Positions 38,666-50,845 of a stretch of DNA of 64,000 nucleotides are shown here, piece after piece. This DNA comes from Ipomoea triloba (lineage: Eukaryota; Streptophyta; Magnoliopsida; Solanales; Convolvulaceae): the NCBI RefSeq assembly GCF_003576645.1, contig NC_044919.1, positions 19,184,143-19,248,142 on the forward strand, read 5' to 3'. A model generated the notes under the pieces. That model had not been told where the DNA came from, did not search any database, and saw only the letters and a program-made list of their open reading frames with translations. Every line of letters begins with the position of its first letter. Positions within the stretch are counted from its first letter, which is position 1. The position numbers and the translations under genes are program-made.

Positions 38666-39988
38666 GAGTTAATACCAGCCAAGGTCCCTCGAGTATAGTG
38701 GTTCCGCCATCTATGGTCCTAAACTTTCAAATCGACCCTCCGTGATCCTCCGAATTTAAAAATCAACCTGCCCTAGTCCTTCTGTTAAGGGCATAATAGT
38801 CTTTTCATTTATTACCCAGCCAAAACAATTCATTTCGCTCTCAGTTGAAACCCGAAACCATGGTGGTCTAACCTATGGTTCTCTACTTTAAGATTGTATT
38901 CACCATTAGACAATTTAGGCCAATTATGATTCTCGTGAACAATAATATACTCGGCCAACTCCTATCAACACCTCCCACATTCAAAGGCTTTGAAAAAGAC
39001 ACATTAGAGTAAGACTGGGAAAGCATCAATCTTTGAAACACAAGGGGATTGGAGTTGCCTAATAAAGGAAGAACTCGGGAAAGCTAGATCAGTGGGTGAT
39101 GGTGGTGGCAAAGCCATTGAAGAAGACGAAGAAAGGTGAGGCCCCAAATTGAGAAGGAAATTTCTTTTATGCCGAATCAATAAAAGCCAAAATCAAAGGA
39201 AAAAAAAAGCCCCCAAATATCCAATTTAACATATGCAAATGATTGCTCAAAATTTGATTGTGATAAAATCCATCAATACCAGAAACTCATGAAACGAGAA
39301 ACACCCTCATAATAATTCAACTAATTAAAGATTGCAACTTTCTCATACATTTATGCTCAAAGAATGCTTCTGCATACAGATTTATAAAGTTATAAGTTGC
39401 GAGAGAGTTAGAGAGAGAAGGAGGGAGGGAGAATCTAATAACAGTTTTGGATTTTTCTCAAACCCAGCAGATATACTTGTCTGAGAAATCAGTAAAATGT
39501 GGAAAGACTGAAAAAAAAATGAAAAAAAAATAGACAGAGATAAAAATCTAAAGCAACCTATGTAAATGCTGTATTTCCCTCATTTTCTCCCATGAATTTC
39601 TCTTCTGGATCCTCGCTCCACTCTTCCCTTTTTCCCTTCACTAGACCGACTCTCATGTCAATAGCTTTCTTGCAAAGAAGAAGGAAATCAGAGGAAGAAA
39701 TGGGGGGAAGAAGGTGTGAACAAATGCTTGGTCTACGTGAGGAAGAAATGGATTAGGGCTAGGGAGGGCTAATTTTAATTTCTGATAGCAAAATGAATTT
39801 TTTTGGTTGGGTAATAAATGAAAAGACTATTATGCCCTTACATTTCACGGCTGAGACGGAAACTTTTAACGGAAGGACTACGACAGGTCGATTTCGAAAT
39901 TCGGAGGATCGCGGAGGGTCGATATGAAAGTTTAGGACCATAGATGGCGAAACCACTATACTCAAGGGACCTTGGCTGGTATTAACTC
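38666..39988. mobile_element. Non-autonomous MULE (1323 bp)
   Basis: Inverted ends GAGTTAATACCAGCCAAGGT extend about 170 bp. The left arm reads ATAGTGGTTCCGCCATCTAT and the right arm carries the inverse with a few changes. TTAATTTTTA flanks both sides (38656-38665 and 39989-39998), giving a 9-10 bp target duplication. The interior has no transposase frame. Gene capture is possible but not shown. Confidence 0.85.
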
Positions 39989-39998
39989 TTAATTTTTA

Positions 39999-40457
39999 TT
40001 AATGTGGCGTTTCATACTTGTCCATTTTACTAATGTGGAATAACTTTTTCAGGAATGGCATTAAATGCAGTATGGCGTTTCATACTTGTCCGCTTTCCTT
40101 TTCTTTTCCTTTCCTCCACTCTCTTTCTTTCTTTCTTTCGAAGAAAATTGGCATTACATGCAATTTGGGCCAGCTATTCAACTAGGCAAAGTATTGTCGT
40201 TTCGTTTCTCCTCCAGATAGCACTATGGTGGCGTTGGTTGCTGTAATGGTGGAGGCTATGGTAGAGTGGAGGGTGCGTGAGAGCGGAAAGTGACGGTAGT
40301 TCGTGGTGGTGCCGGAAAAATTGGCATGGAAGAGAGTGTTGTAAAATAGAGAAATTAAATACAACATTAACAAAAAGAATTGCAATAAAATATGTGCAAT
40401 GCAGCATGCAAATGTAAGGGCAGAAAAGGCGCGGTAGATCCATGTAGTTAAACTTTA

Positions 40458-40489
<32 letters not shown>

Positions 40490-41261
40490 CAAAACAAAAA
40501 CAAAAAACTCATGGTCCATTTTTAAAGCTACATATATGTTTTTGAGATTATCAAATATCGTCTCACATAAAATTTACATTTCAAAATGTGTTACGTAATT
40601 GGTCGACATTAATTATTAATTATGTTAGGATTTCTGTTCTATTGAATTTTTAACCTTATTATTAAAGATATTGGCATTGAAAAAAAATTCTATATTATGG
40701 AGTTTGACCATAACTTTATTATGAATTAGTTGAAATTTAATATGACTATAAAATAACAATAGATTTTTTACTTGACTATAAAAAAATCTTTTTTTAGTAT
40801 TTATTACTTATTTTTTATACTTCAAAAAAATAATATATATTTCCTTTTAAATTTAATGATTTAAATATTCACATGTTGTATTAGTTCCATCTTCGGGGTA
40901 TAAAAAATGCCAAATAAACTCTTATGTCAAGTAAATAGGATAATTGAGCCTCTAACTATATATAAAAATAAAAAATAAAAAAAAATCATTGATGACTAGG
41001 TTATTGTTGTTTTGACATTGACTATACTTTTACATTTATATAGATGTGATGGTCCTATGGTGCCGGGCATATTCAACCATTTTTAATTTATTTTTTAAAT
41101 TGTTGTACAAGTGACAGTAATAATGTTACCGAAAAGCATTTATGAGTAAGTAAACAAACAAGTGGTATTGCTAATAGATAGTTCAAGTACAACCTTTTTT
41201 TCGTTTGTTAGATTACTCGTATGTGGGTCTTGTAATAAAGCAATGTCATATGATTGCTAGG
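39999..41261. other. No clear gene; low-complexity AT-rich DNA with an 86-bp dispersed repeat
   Basis: GTGGCGTTTCATACTTGTCC occurs twice (40010 and 40073). Bases 40139-40224 recur at 55445-55524. A (AAT)n tract is at 40460-40485. Short frames on minus (40174-40512) have no domain. Confidence 0.45.
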
Positions 41262-41491
41262 GGCATTGGGAACATACTTGATCGCAAGTAAAATTTCAAC
41301 AATTTCAACTTTGAAAAACTTCTTCCAAAATCTCATTTTCAATAGAGATTAAAGCTAATCCGGCCATTGAGTCTCTCTTGCAACATACTTGATCACAAGT
41401 AAGATTTCAACAATTTCAACTTTGAAAAACTCCTTTTTGCAGAGGCAACAGTAATTGCGATAGTTAATAATATTCGATATGCAATAGTAGC
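41262..41491 (-). pseudogene. C-terminal (dimerisation) part of the hAT-type gene
   Basis: On the minus strand, IAYRILLTIAITVASAKRSF then SKLKLLKSYL and MLQERLNGLALISIENEILE are the end of a plant TTF-zinc-finger/hAT protein. A 60-bp piece (SFSKLKLLK...) is repeated at 41262-41316. It continues the gene fragment at 47698-50330; the gypsy LTR at 41492 interrupts it after FPNA. Confidence 0.8.
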
Positions 41492-41951
41492 TGATGTGGT
41501 AAAATACGTGCTCCAAGTAAAATCGGAAAATACGATCTTTATTAACTCAAGGATCCAAACCCGGTTACAAGTCAATAAATGCTCAAAGGGCTCGGCAGGT
41601 CGGCAGTGGGCTTCCCTACTTTCCGAGCTCTCTTTAAGTCTTCGCCTGGAAACAGTCCAAAGATCCCCCTCTCTCCTCATAAATGCGCTATTTATAAGGG
41701 AGGAAAAGGTACGGTTGCCGGGCCTCCGGCATGACGGGAACGTGGCACTCATGCGCCCGCCTCACTCCACGCCCAAGCGGAGAGGAGTATGTGGCAGTCA
41801 TTGGCACGCCGCGCCAGGGTCCATCGGGGGCACTGTTCGGCCCGTGACGGCCGACCTAACATCGGCCTGCCGACCAACAGACCCCCCGACCGTACGTCCC
41901 CCGATCGGGTCCGAAGTATACCCGACCAGTCCTGGGATATATATACTATCA
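41492..41951 (-). mobile_element. Left LTR (460 bp) of a Tat-type gypsy element
   Basis: TGATGTGGTAAAATACGTGC to ATATACTATCA, near-identical to 47238-47697. GTAGC stands on both sides (41487-41491 and 41952-41956), so this copy looks like a solo LTR with its own duplication. It is followed by 47 bp of the interrupted hAT gene and then unrelated sequence. Confidence 0.85.
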
Positions 41952-42830
41952 GTAGCATTTGGAAAACAACCAATCTGTTTCAATGAATTCAATATATTAC
42001 TGTAGCAATAGTACTATTTACCTCTCGAGTACTGTAGCAATTTCACTGTAGCATCGATTTTCATCTCTTGTGATCTTTCGAACCTCTCGATCGATCTCTC
42101 AAACTCTCGATCTCTCGAATTCACTGTAGCAATAGTACTGTAGCATCTCTCGAAAATTTGATGTCTCGCAGCCATTTTGATCCACCTCTCACGAGTCTTT
42201 TGGCTTTCCAATCCACCTCTCGTGAGTTATATCCTTCTTCTATGACATCCAAACTCCTTTCCCATCCACCTCTCGTGGATTTTTATGTTCTTCTTTGGCC
42301 TCAAAACTCTGTTCAAAAACGTCTCCTGCGGATGGTATTGTAGCACCTCTCGAAGTACTGTAGCATCTCTCGAAGTACTGTAGCAGCGCGAACTTGATGT
42401 CTTGCAACCATTTTAATCTTCCTCTCACGAGTACTTTGGCTTTCCAATCCACCTCTCGTGGATCATATCCTTATTCTATGATATCCAAACTCCTTTTCCA
42501 TCCTCCTCTCATGGATTATTGTCTTCTTCTTCGGCCTCAAAACTTTGTTCAAAAGTGCCTCAGCGAATGGTACTGTAGCACCTCTCGAAGTCACTATAGC
42601 AGTTTACTGAACCTTACTGTAGCAGTTTACTGAACTTGATGTTTCTTCATTTTCTTCTTTTGGAGACTAATAATTACAAATAAATTCTACACATTTTTGG
42701 TATCATCAAAACCTAATTACAAATATTCCCAACAATTTCCCCCTTTTTGATGATGCCAAAACCTATACTCTTTAATTATGGCTGATTTTGAATATTCAAC
42801 TTTTTCAATAATTTTTCATTAAAATTTCAG
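41952..42830. other. Foreign segment between the left LTR and the gypsy interior
   Basis: 41952-41998 repeats the hAT target found at 47698-47744. Then come CTGTAGCA-rich and CACCTCTCGTGAG-rich repeats (about 42000-42620) and an LTR-like phrase TTTGATGATGCCAAAACCTA at 42748. The gypsy integrase and the polypurine tract that should lie here are missing. Confidence 0.7.
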
Positions 42831-43414
42831 CTCCGACCGGCTCCACCTCAAGGGCGTCGATGCAAGGCGCAGTCGCTTCCTCGATGTGGGCTATCTTCGA
42901 TATATGCTCGGGGGCCTCATGTACCAACCGGGATAACATGTCGGCATCAGCGTTGTCTGACCTGGGGATGTGAGTGAGCTCATGAGCCTCGAACTATCGC
43001 AGGATGGCCAACGCCCGATCTTTGTAGATCATCAGCTTATCCCCGTTGGTGACGAACTCGCCGTTAACCTGTCCGACGACAAGCGCGGAATCCGTTTTCG
43101 CTCAGACGGCCTTCGCCCCCCAGTTGTCTCGCTCGTTGTAGTCCGGCGATTAGGGCCTCATACTCGGCCTCATTGTTGGTCGGCGAGAAGTGGAGCAAGA
43201 TAGCGTAATAAGCCTTAAAGCCCTCGGGGGTCATGATGACTATCCCCGCCCCCGCTCCCTTCTTCCCGCTGGACCCGTCGGTACTAACTTCCCACCATTC
43301 AGGGGAATGGGGATTATTCTGGTCGGCTTCAGTGTCTCGCGCGGTGCACTCCACCATGAAGTCAGCTAGAGCTTGGGCCTTGATGGATGGTCGGGGCTTA
43401 TACTCTAATGCAAA
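42831..43414 (-). pseudogene. Tat-type gypsy additional (archaeal-like) RNase H
   Basis: Minus frame: STDGSSGKKGAGAGIVIMTP, TNNEAEYEALIAGLQRAR, then after a frameshift near 43100 GEFVTNGDKLMIYKD and HIPRSDNADADMLSRL. The DG, E and D residues of the second RNase H typical of Tat elements are visible. The upstream join is broken by a stop near 43415. The frame is cut at 42831 by foreign sequence, before integrase. Confidence 0.85.
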
Positions 43415-44511
43415 CTACGTCAGCATCATGGCCCACTTGACCAGGCGTCCCGAAGAGGTTGAGGTCCTGAGGATGGCCCCAATCGGCTGGTCTGTTAACA
43501 CTCGAATATTCCGACCTTGAAAATAAGGCGTCAGTCGTTTCGCCGCCGTGACTAGCGCGAACACCACCTTCTCCAACCGAGTGTATCGGAATTCCGGTCC
43601 CTGCAAAGCGTGGCTGACGTAGTACACCGGTCGTTGTACTCCTTCATTATCAACCCGGCACAAGACCGCACTGACGGCCCGATCGGAAACAGCAAGATAT
43701 ACCTCAAGATCCTCTCCTGGCTCGGGCTTTGACAAAACAATCGGGGACGCCAAATAGGCTTTGAGGTCTTCGAAAGCTGCCCGGCTGTCATCATCCCAAG
43801 CGAAGCCATTGGACTTTTTCAAGATTTTGAAGAAGGGATGAGCTCGATCGGCTAGCTTAGAGAGGAATCGGCTGAGCGCGGCCAATCGGCCGGTGAGTTG
43901 CTGCACTTCCCTAATGCTGGTCGGGGGCCGCATATCCAGGATGGCTTGAATTTTGGTCGGGTTCGGCTCTATTCCGCGTCTGGTCATCATGTAGCCCAAA
44001 AACATCCCAGTTTGTACGGCAAAAGTGCACTTCTTTGGGTTCAACCTTAATCGACGTTCGCGCATGACTTGGAAACAAGCTCGGAGATGACCTGGATGGT
44101 CGGCCCGAGTAGTGCTCTTGACGAGCATATCGTCGATGTAAGCCTCCATAGATCGTCCGAGCAGTCCCCCGAACACCGAATTAATCATACGCTGATACGT
44201 AGCCCCGGTGTTTCTCAACCCGAACGGCATCACTCGGTAACAGTATAGCCCGTTCGGTGTTACGAAGGCAGTCTTCTCCTCATCGGCCTCGGCCATCATG
44301 ATCTGGTGGTACCCTTTGAAGGCATCCATGAAGCTCATGAGTTCCGCCCCCGCCGTCTCGTCAACCATCTGGTGAATGCTCGGGAGCGGATACGGGTCAA
44401 GGGGGCATGCGCGGTTGAGGTCGGTGTAATCAATACACATCCGCCAAGCCGGTGGCTTGGGGACCAGGACTACATTCGCGACCCATTCCGGGTACGTAAC
44501 CTCTCGGACGN
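43415..44511 (-). pseudogene. Tat-type gypsy reverse transcriptase and first RNase H
   Basis: Reading from VREVTYPEWVANVVLVPKPP just after the N, the RT motifs are WRMCIDYTDLNRACP, SFMDAFKGYHQI, MPFGLRNTGATYQRM and AYIDDMLVK (YIDD catalytic box). The connection and RT-linked RNase H follow (DLEVYLAVSD, YYVSHALQ, RVLTDQPIG). A TGA at 43415 interrupts the polyprotein. The GC content is far above that of the flanking DNA. Confidence 0.9.
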
Positions 44512-44512
44512 C
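44512..44512. other. Single N within pol: hidden deletion or join
   Basis: Before the N the frame ends RREFVK; after it comes VREVTYPEW. Related elements have roughly a dozen or more residues between these points (EEV..LL.AGFI), so the N stands for missing sequence of uncertain length. Confidence 0.7.
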
Positions 44513-45798
44513 TTAACAAACTCACGTCGATCGACGGATAAGTGCCTTTGCTTTTGTTTGACAGGCTTGGAGGTCGGGCTGACGGATAGCCGATGGCATA
44601 TGACACTTCGGTCAACTCCGGGCATGTCCTCCGGGCCCCAGGCAAAGATATCGGCGAACTCTCGCAGCACCATAAGAATCGATCGCCTTAGGTCCGGGTC
44701 CAGGGATGTTCCGATTCTGATGCATCGTCCCGGTCGCTCCAACTCCAGAGGCACTTCTTCCACGGGCTCGGAGGGCCCAGGCTGCTCCTTCCTTTCCTCA
44801 TCCTTTCGTCGAGCAATGGTGTTCACACGGGACGCGCTCGCAGCTTGCTTTTCTATTGCCCGAACGTAGCACAATCTGGCCGACCGTGGATCTCCCCGGA
44901 CTGTTCCAACGCCTTCCGGGGTCGGGAACTTCATGCAGAGATGGGGCATGGAGATGATTGCCCTCATCTGAGCTATCCCCGGGCGTCCTAAGATCACATT
45001 GTGTACGCATGCCAGATTGACGACGATAAACTCCATCTCTACTTTCAGAATTTTTGGGTAGACTCCGACTTCCACCGGGAGAACGACCATTCCCTCTGGG
45101 TGGACCATATCGCCCGTGAATCCCGACAGCGGTGTTCGGACCGGCATTAGTGCTGATCTCTCGATTCTCAGCTTTTGGAAGGCCTCTAAGTACAGCACAT
45201 TAACGCTGCTACCAGTGTCCACCATCACCCGTCGGACCTCGGCTCCACAGATGTCGACCGTGACGACTAGGGCTTCGGCAGATTGATCTCCGCCCTGGGG
45301 AAGGTCTCGGTCGGTGAAAGTTATCAGCTCATCTTTCATTCTCTTCCCAAGTTGACTGGTACTGATCGAACATACGGGCAAGTCCCTCGACCATGCTCGT
45401 CGGCGCTCCGAGTTGTCGCCCCCCTCCGGCCCGCCGAAGATAACATGAATGATTTGTTTCGACCCGGCGGCAGGAGGGTCATGGTCGGGTTCTGGTCCCT
45501 TATCCTTCTTCTCTTTGTCAGATTTCTTAAAGTACTTCTTCCACCCCCGGCGTCGGTTCTTCTTCTTCTCGGCCGCAAACTGCGCCAATTCTCCCGAGCG
45601 CAAGAGGTCTTCGATAAGCCCTTTGAGGACATGGCATTCATTAGTCTCGTGTCCTCGGTTCCTGTGATAGGCGTAGTATTTGTCCTTGTCGGGGCCATCT
45701 CTCGCCGGGGCCGGAAGTTGGATCATATTGCAGGACTGGGCGTACTCCAGGATCTCGCCGATTGGCCTTGATAAGGGAGTGTAGATCGGATTCCCATC
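44513..45798 (-). pseudogene. Tat-type gypsy linker zinc region and aspartic protease
   Basis: It continues in the gag frame after one TAG at 45799. YYAYHRNRGHETNECHVLKG is the zinc-knuckle-like motif that precedes protease in this clade. The protease site is VMVDTGSSVNVLY, with ILGRPGIAQM as the C-terminal protease motif. The segment ends at RREFVK before the N. Confidence 0.9.
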
Positions 45799-47181
45799 CT
45801 AATCCTTCCTCCGGGGATCGGGTTGTCGTCGCATATCTCTCCGACCTTGTCCTCCGGTCTCCAACAGGCGCTTGGCAGCGTTGGCTTCTTCGGCCACCGC
45901 GTGATCGGCCATCCTCTTCAAGGCTTCTTGATAAGTGTTCGGCTGGTGAAGAACAAGGTCCTGATACAAAGGCCCCGCCCGTAGCGCAGAGAGCAGTAGG
46001 TTGACCGCGGTGCGATCGTCTACCGGCTCTATCTCCGCCACAGCGGCCTTCCACCTTTCGCTAAAAAGGGTCAGGGACTCGCCTTCTCGTTGCTTGGCCT
46101 TCTCCAGGGAGGTGAAGTGTTTCTTGGCAGCTCGAGAGATTGCAAAACGGTGGATGAATTTCCTCGCCAGCTCGGCGAAGTCAGCAATGGATCCTGGTTC
46201 GAGGGAGGCAAACCACTCGGCCGCCCGACCAGTCAAAGTCGAATAGAACGCTCGACACATCACCGCATCAGACACCCCCATCATCAACATGTTCCCGTGG
46301 TAAGAGTTAATGTGTTCCTCCGGATCAGTTCGCCCAGAGTAGTCTTTACTTCCCGGCACACGAAGGTCCATCGGGTACGGCTGGTCCATGATGTCTTGAG
46401 TGAACGGGGACCGGAATAAATTGCTTTCCATTCCTCCGGGGCCGACCTCAGCCTGTTCCTTCTTCCATTTGTTGAATTCTGCTCGCACTTGGTCCAGAAC
46501 TCCCCGAGCCAGGCCCCGGCTCGTCCCATCATGGAGATCCTTCTTCGGCTTCGTGTATGAAGGGCTCGTTTCCCTGGAATGACTGGCTGTTGAGGTGCTC
46601 ATCGATTGAGGTTCTCGGGCAGCACGTCCACGCGAACGGATATTGGGATGATCAATCCGATCGAATGCACTTGTCCGCGCCTGCGATGCCTCCGCCTGTG
46701 GCACCCCCCTAGGCCGGTCCGACGTACTAAGCCAAGATAGTGCCGGCCTCCGAGCCGGTGCCGTGGGCATGGTTTCAGACCCATGGGATCGTCGCTCGGA
46801 TTGGGAATGGTGCAGTGCAGGTGGGACAGCAGGGGTCGTCTCGGCAATCGTCGCGTCCGGCCTAACGGGCATGGCGGGATACGTTGGCTGCATAGACGGA
46901 TAACCATATGGATGCGGGTAAAACCTCGGAGAAGTTGGCCACCATTGCATGGTTGGGTCCATTGAATACTGGTACGGCATCGGTCCCCCGGGCATAGGGT
47001 AATGGTAGGGTACCGAGCCCCCAGGGATCGGGAAAGGGACCTCTTGGTGGATAACGTTTACTGGTTTCGGTGGCGACACTCCAGCCATGTTGTTGTGATC
47101 CAGTCGGGAGCTCAGGTGAGAGCGAAGATCGTAATTGTCGTGGGCTTCTTGGTTATCATAAAAATCCATGTTGGGATACAT
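45799..47181 (-). pseudogene. Tat-type gypsy gag
   Basis: A start at Met 47181 (MYPNMDFYDN) lies just after the primer-binding site; the frame is also open further upstream. A Pro/Ser/Arg-rich N-terminus precedes the retrotransposon gag domain (DPEEHINSYHGNMLMMG, RAAEWFASLEPGSI, FAELARKFIHRF, AALREGESLTLF-type helices), ending RMADHAVAEEANAA. The protein packages element RNA. A single in-frame TAG separates it from protease; some families read through such a stop, so this alone does not prove loss. Confidence 0.9.
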
Positions 47182-47237
47182 GGTAAGACCGCAAACGACC
47201 GCTTTTAAGTCGCGGATCCCCACGGACGGCGCCAAAA

Positions 47238-47697
47238 TGATGTGGTAAAATACGTGCACCAAGTAAAACCGGAAAATACGATCTTTATTAACTCAAGGAT
47301 CCAAACCCGGTTACAAGTCAATAAATGCTCAAAGGGCTCGGCAGGTCGGCAGTGGGCTTCCCTACTTTCCGAGCTCTCTTTAAGTCTTCGCCTGGAAACA
47401 GTCCAAAGATCCCCCTCTCTCCTCATAAATGCGCTATTTATAAGGGAGGAAAAGGTACAGTTGCCGGACCTCCGGCATGACGGGAACGTGGCACTCATGC
47501 GCCCGCCTCACTCCACGCCCAAGCGGAGAGGAGTACGTGGCAGTCATTGGCACGCCGCGCCAGGGTCCATCGGGGGCACTGTTCGGCCCGTGACGGCCGA
47601 CCTAACATCGGCCTGCCGACCAACAGACCCCCCGACTGTACGTCCCCCGATCGGGTCCGAAGTATACCCGACCGGTCCTGGGATATATATACTATCA
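47238..47697 (-). mobile_element. Right LTR (460 bp, 5' LTR of the minus-strand element)
   Basis: Bounded by TGATGTGG and ATACTATCA (TG...CA). Next to it at 47217-47237, read on minus, is TTTGGCGCCGTCCGTGGGGA, the TGGCGCC-type primer site of Tat/Athila elements. GTAGC at 47698-47702 is the target duplicate. Host hAT sequence resumes at once. Confidence 0.9.
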
Positions 47698-50330
47698 GTA
47701 GCATTTGGAAAACAACCAATCTGTTTCAATGAATTCAATATATTCACTGCTCCTATATTTTCTTTCGATAAAATATCTCTAAGCAATTTTAGCTCAATAT
47801 ATATACAATTCATTTCCATCAATATCACATTGTTCATCTCTCTTAAAAGCTGCTTCTAAACAAATCCAACAAGACTTCAAATCCATATCAGCCATCGATT
47901 GTAACTTGTTAGAACTAAACAAAAATCCAAAAGTTCCTTCATATACTTCATATTGCTAAAACCTCTGAGTCAATGAAATAATAGCTTGATCTACAATGTA
48001 TAAAAAATAATGAACCCTAAAAGATTCTTCTGGTGATAATGAAATGTTATCAACACTCACATTAAATTGTCTTTTTCTACGAATTTTTTGCTTTTGAGAA
48101 AACACTGACTCAATTTCTAATTCAGTGGCAATTTCCTTTGCAATATCCATGGCACTAGAAAAAACATTTTCTCTATAATTCTTGAAGAAAGAAATTAACC
48201 CTTTAATTTGACTAATAGCAACATCAAGAAGCATATCTTTTGTTTGTAATTGCTTGCTAACTAAATTAACCGCATATAAGATTTCAAAAAAAATGATTGT
48301 GGCTAGCAAAAATTCAAAGTTACTAAGTTCATTTGTAGCTAAAGATCTTGCCTCACTTTGAATTTTAGAATCACTGTCTGTATCTGCCACTTGAAGTACG
48401 GCTTCTCGAATATCATCACTAACTTGATATCTAATTGCTTTAACACTTTCCACACGACTTTCCCATCGAGTAGATGACAATGGCTTAAGAGTTAAATTTT
48501 TTACATTACTTTTCAAGATATGCCACCTCTTTGTAGAATTAGCAAATATTCTGTAAATACGTTGCACTACTCCAAAGAAATCTCTTACTTTGCCACAACT
48601 ATTTGCAACGTCACACAAAGTCAAGTTAAGACTATGACTACCACACGAAGTATAAAATGCTCTACGATTTATATCCAAGAGTCTTATTTGCACACCTTGA
48701 TGTCTCCCTCTCATATTTGACCCATTGTCATAACATTGCCCCCTTACATTATCTATATCAAGATCAAGTGATATCAACACATTTTCAAAAAGACCTTGGC
48801 CAGTAGTGTCATTCACAACCAAGAATTCCAAGAAGAAATATTCTATTTTAATTGGATATGTTGCTATATCTGCACATCTTAAAATCAAAGACATTTATTT
48901 TTGGTGACTGACATCGAGAGTACAATCTAATATCACTGAAAAATATTTTGCTTCTTTGATTTTTTTTATGACCTTTGTTTTAACTCCAAGATAATGATGA
49001 TGAATATCATGATTTCTAGCACGTAAAACATGCTCTTGAATGATACTTCAATTAGACCCAAAAAATTTCCATTGTTATTCTCATATAACTTCTCACTTGT
49101 TCCATGAAATGCCAAGTTATTTTTAGAAAGATACTTCATAGCTGCAATAATCCTAAATAGTACTTTCCTCCAATATTCTTTTTCTTTCAAAAGTTGTTCT
49201 TGAGCCACTTTATCAATTGTCTCATTTTTTTTGTAATCTAAGACGCAACTCTATCCAAGTTGTCATATTAGTCATATGATCTACACTCGTTTCATGCTAA
49301 GTCTAACCAGTCGTTATACCATGGACCATGGTCCACAATGCATTGTGAACCATGGATCATGACTGATACTGCAGTTGTGTTGAACTGATACTACAGTTGT
49401 GTTGAACGGATACTGTAGTTCTATTGAAAGGGAACTGCAGTTGCGCGGAACAGAGGTTGTGTCATCCGTCTGGAACTGTAGTTGTGTTGAACTGATACTG
49501 CAGTTGTGTCGAACGGATACTGCAGTTGTGTTGAAAGGATACTGCAATTGTGTTGAATGTATGAACAGTCTCTATTCCGCGAACTGCAGTTTTCTTTCAA
49601 CACAACTGCACTGCAGTATCTTTTCAACACAACTGCACTATTCGTTCAATACAACTGCAGTATCAGCCATGATTATGGTCCACAATGCATTGTGGACCAT
49701 GGTCCACAGTATAATTTGCGAAGTCTAACACCAAGATGTGTCCAATCCCTAAAATCTTCATTGACCAAAACTGCTTTTCCTATACTTTTTTTTTTAAAAA
49801 AATCTTGCAACAAAAACAAAACACCTTGTGAAGTTCTTTTGAATATACAAGTCAATCTCGATCACATTTCTCTCCATTTGGCAAATCTCTTGTGTAAAAT
49901 GCTGATGAAAATCTTCTAGAGAATTTATCTTTAGGACCTTTTTTTTTTATTGATAAATCTCTTTTAGGACTATCTTTCACAAGAATATCTATTAATTTAA
50001 AATCAAGGGCATCCCAATTTCTTGGATTATATATGTCAAATAAAAGCGAATTATTTGACTTATCACTGTGACCAACATCATCTAAACAACTATCAACATT
50101 CTTTTTATTTTCATTGTCACAGTGATACATATCATCACACTATCATTTAAATTTTCCCCAATCTCACCATCATCTTGATCTTCTGTATAAAGATTAGCAT
50201 CTAACAATTTTTCCTTGGCATAATCTTTTTGCTCATCTATTTGAGTTTTTTTGTAATGAATTTTTCAAGAGCTCCCTTTTGAGATTGAGTTAGTTGTTCA
50301 ATTCTTCCATTCTTCTTTTCTTTTTACGCT
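47698..50330 (-). pseudogene. hAT-type gene (TTF zinc finger / DUF4371, ZMYM1-like), broken
   Basis: On minus, the TTF-type start is YNPRNWDALDFKLIDILV and RRFSSAFYTRDLPNGEKC, then LVYSKELHKVFCFCC in a shifted frame. DUF4371 pieces follow: HETSVDHMTNMTTWIELRLR, YLSKNNLAFHGTSEKLY, then a 312-codon frame (48894-47956) with CYDNGSNMRGRHQGVQ, SSTRWESRVESVKA and FLYIVDQAI. The end continues to NSLKQIGCFPNA at 47698 and resumes at 41491. A foldback MITE sits at 49308-49720. Several stops and shifts show decay. Such proteins derive from hAT transposases. Confidence 0.85.
49308..49720. mobile_element. Foldback MULE-type MITE, copy 2 (413 bp)
   Basis: Perfect 9-bp target duplication AAGTCTAAC at 49299-49307 and 49721-49729. 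Ends CAGTCGTTATACCATGG and, reversed, CGCAAATTATACTGTGG match copy 1 at 8159. The left arm has about eight 22-bp units (GATACTGCAGTTGTGTTGAA and variants), and the right arm is the inverse of three or four. It splits the hAT frame between THLGVRL and HETSVDHM. Confidence 0.9.
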
Positions 50331-50845
50331 TCTCAAACCCGGATGAATATTTTTTAGAAGATATAATTATAAAATCTAAAGAAAAAATAATAATTTATTT
50401 AGAAACTAAGATTAAAATCAACAAATGATATCAAGTATATAAATTTTGGTGTTGATCAAACACATAATAAGAAATAATCTTGAATGAATAATTTGCTTTC
50501 TTTCAAATGAAAAAAAAAAAAAAAAAGGAATAACCTTTGAAACTTTTTTTTGAAAACGAATAACCTTGAAACTTGAACTAATGAATTGGAATCTTTAGAC
50601 TTTAGGTGTGTAGTGCTGTTCGATGACTTTGATGCCACAAAACGCCAAATCACCATTACTCCATTAGGCTTGCCGTTTCCGGAATTGCGTTAATTAAGGA
50701 CTAAGGATAATTAATAGGGTTCGAATTTCGAAAATTAATAGGGTTGAGGGTTCGAGAAACTGAATTTGTGTTGATTACGCAATGTATATCACTATATATA
50801 CTAATTTTTTTTTAATATGGGCCCCAAAAATTGGGGGCCTATATG

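Noticed and set aside
45283..47208. Several plus-strand frames opposite the gypsy gag and protease
   Set aside because: They are GC-rich antisense shadows of the real minus-strand gag-pro frame.
49375..49660. Regular 22-bp repeats resembling a CRISPR array
   Set aside because: The repeats are contiguous without spacers, inverted on the other arm, and lie within a MITE with a 9-bp target duplication in a plant genome.
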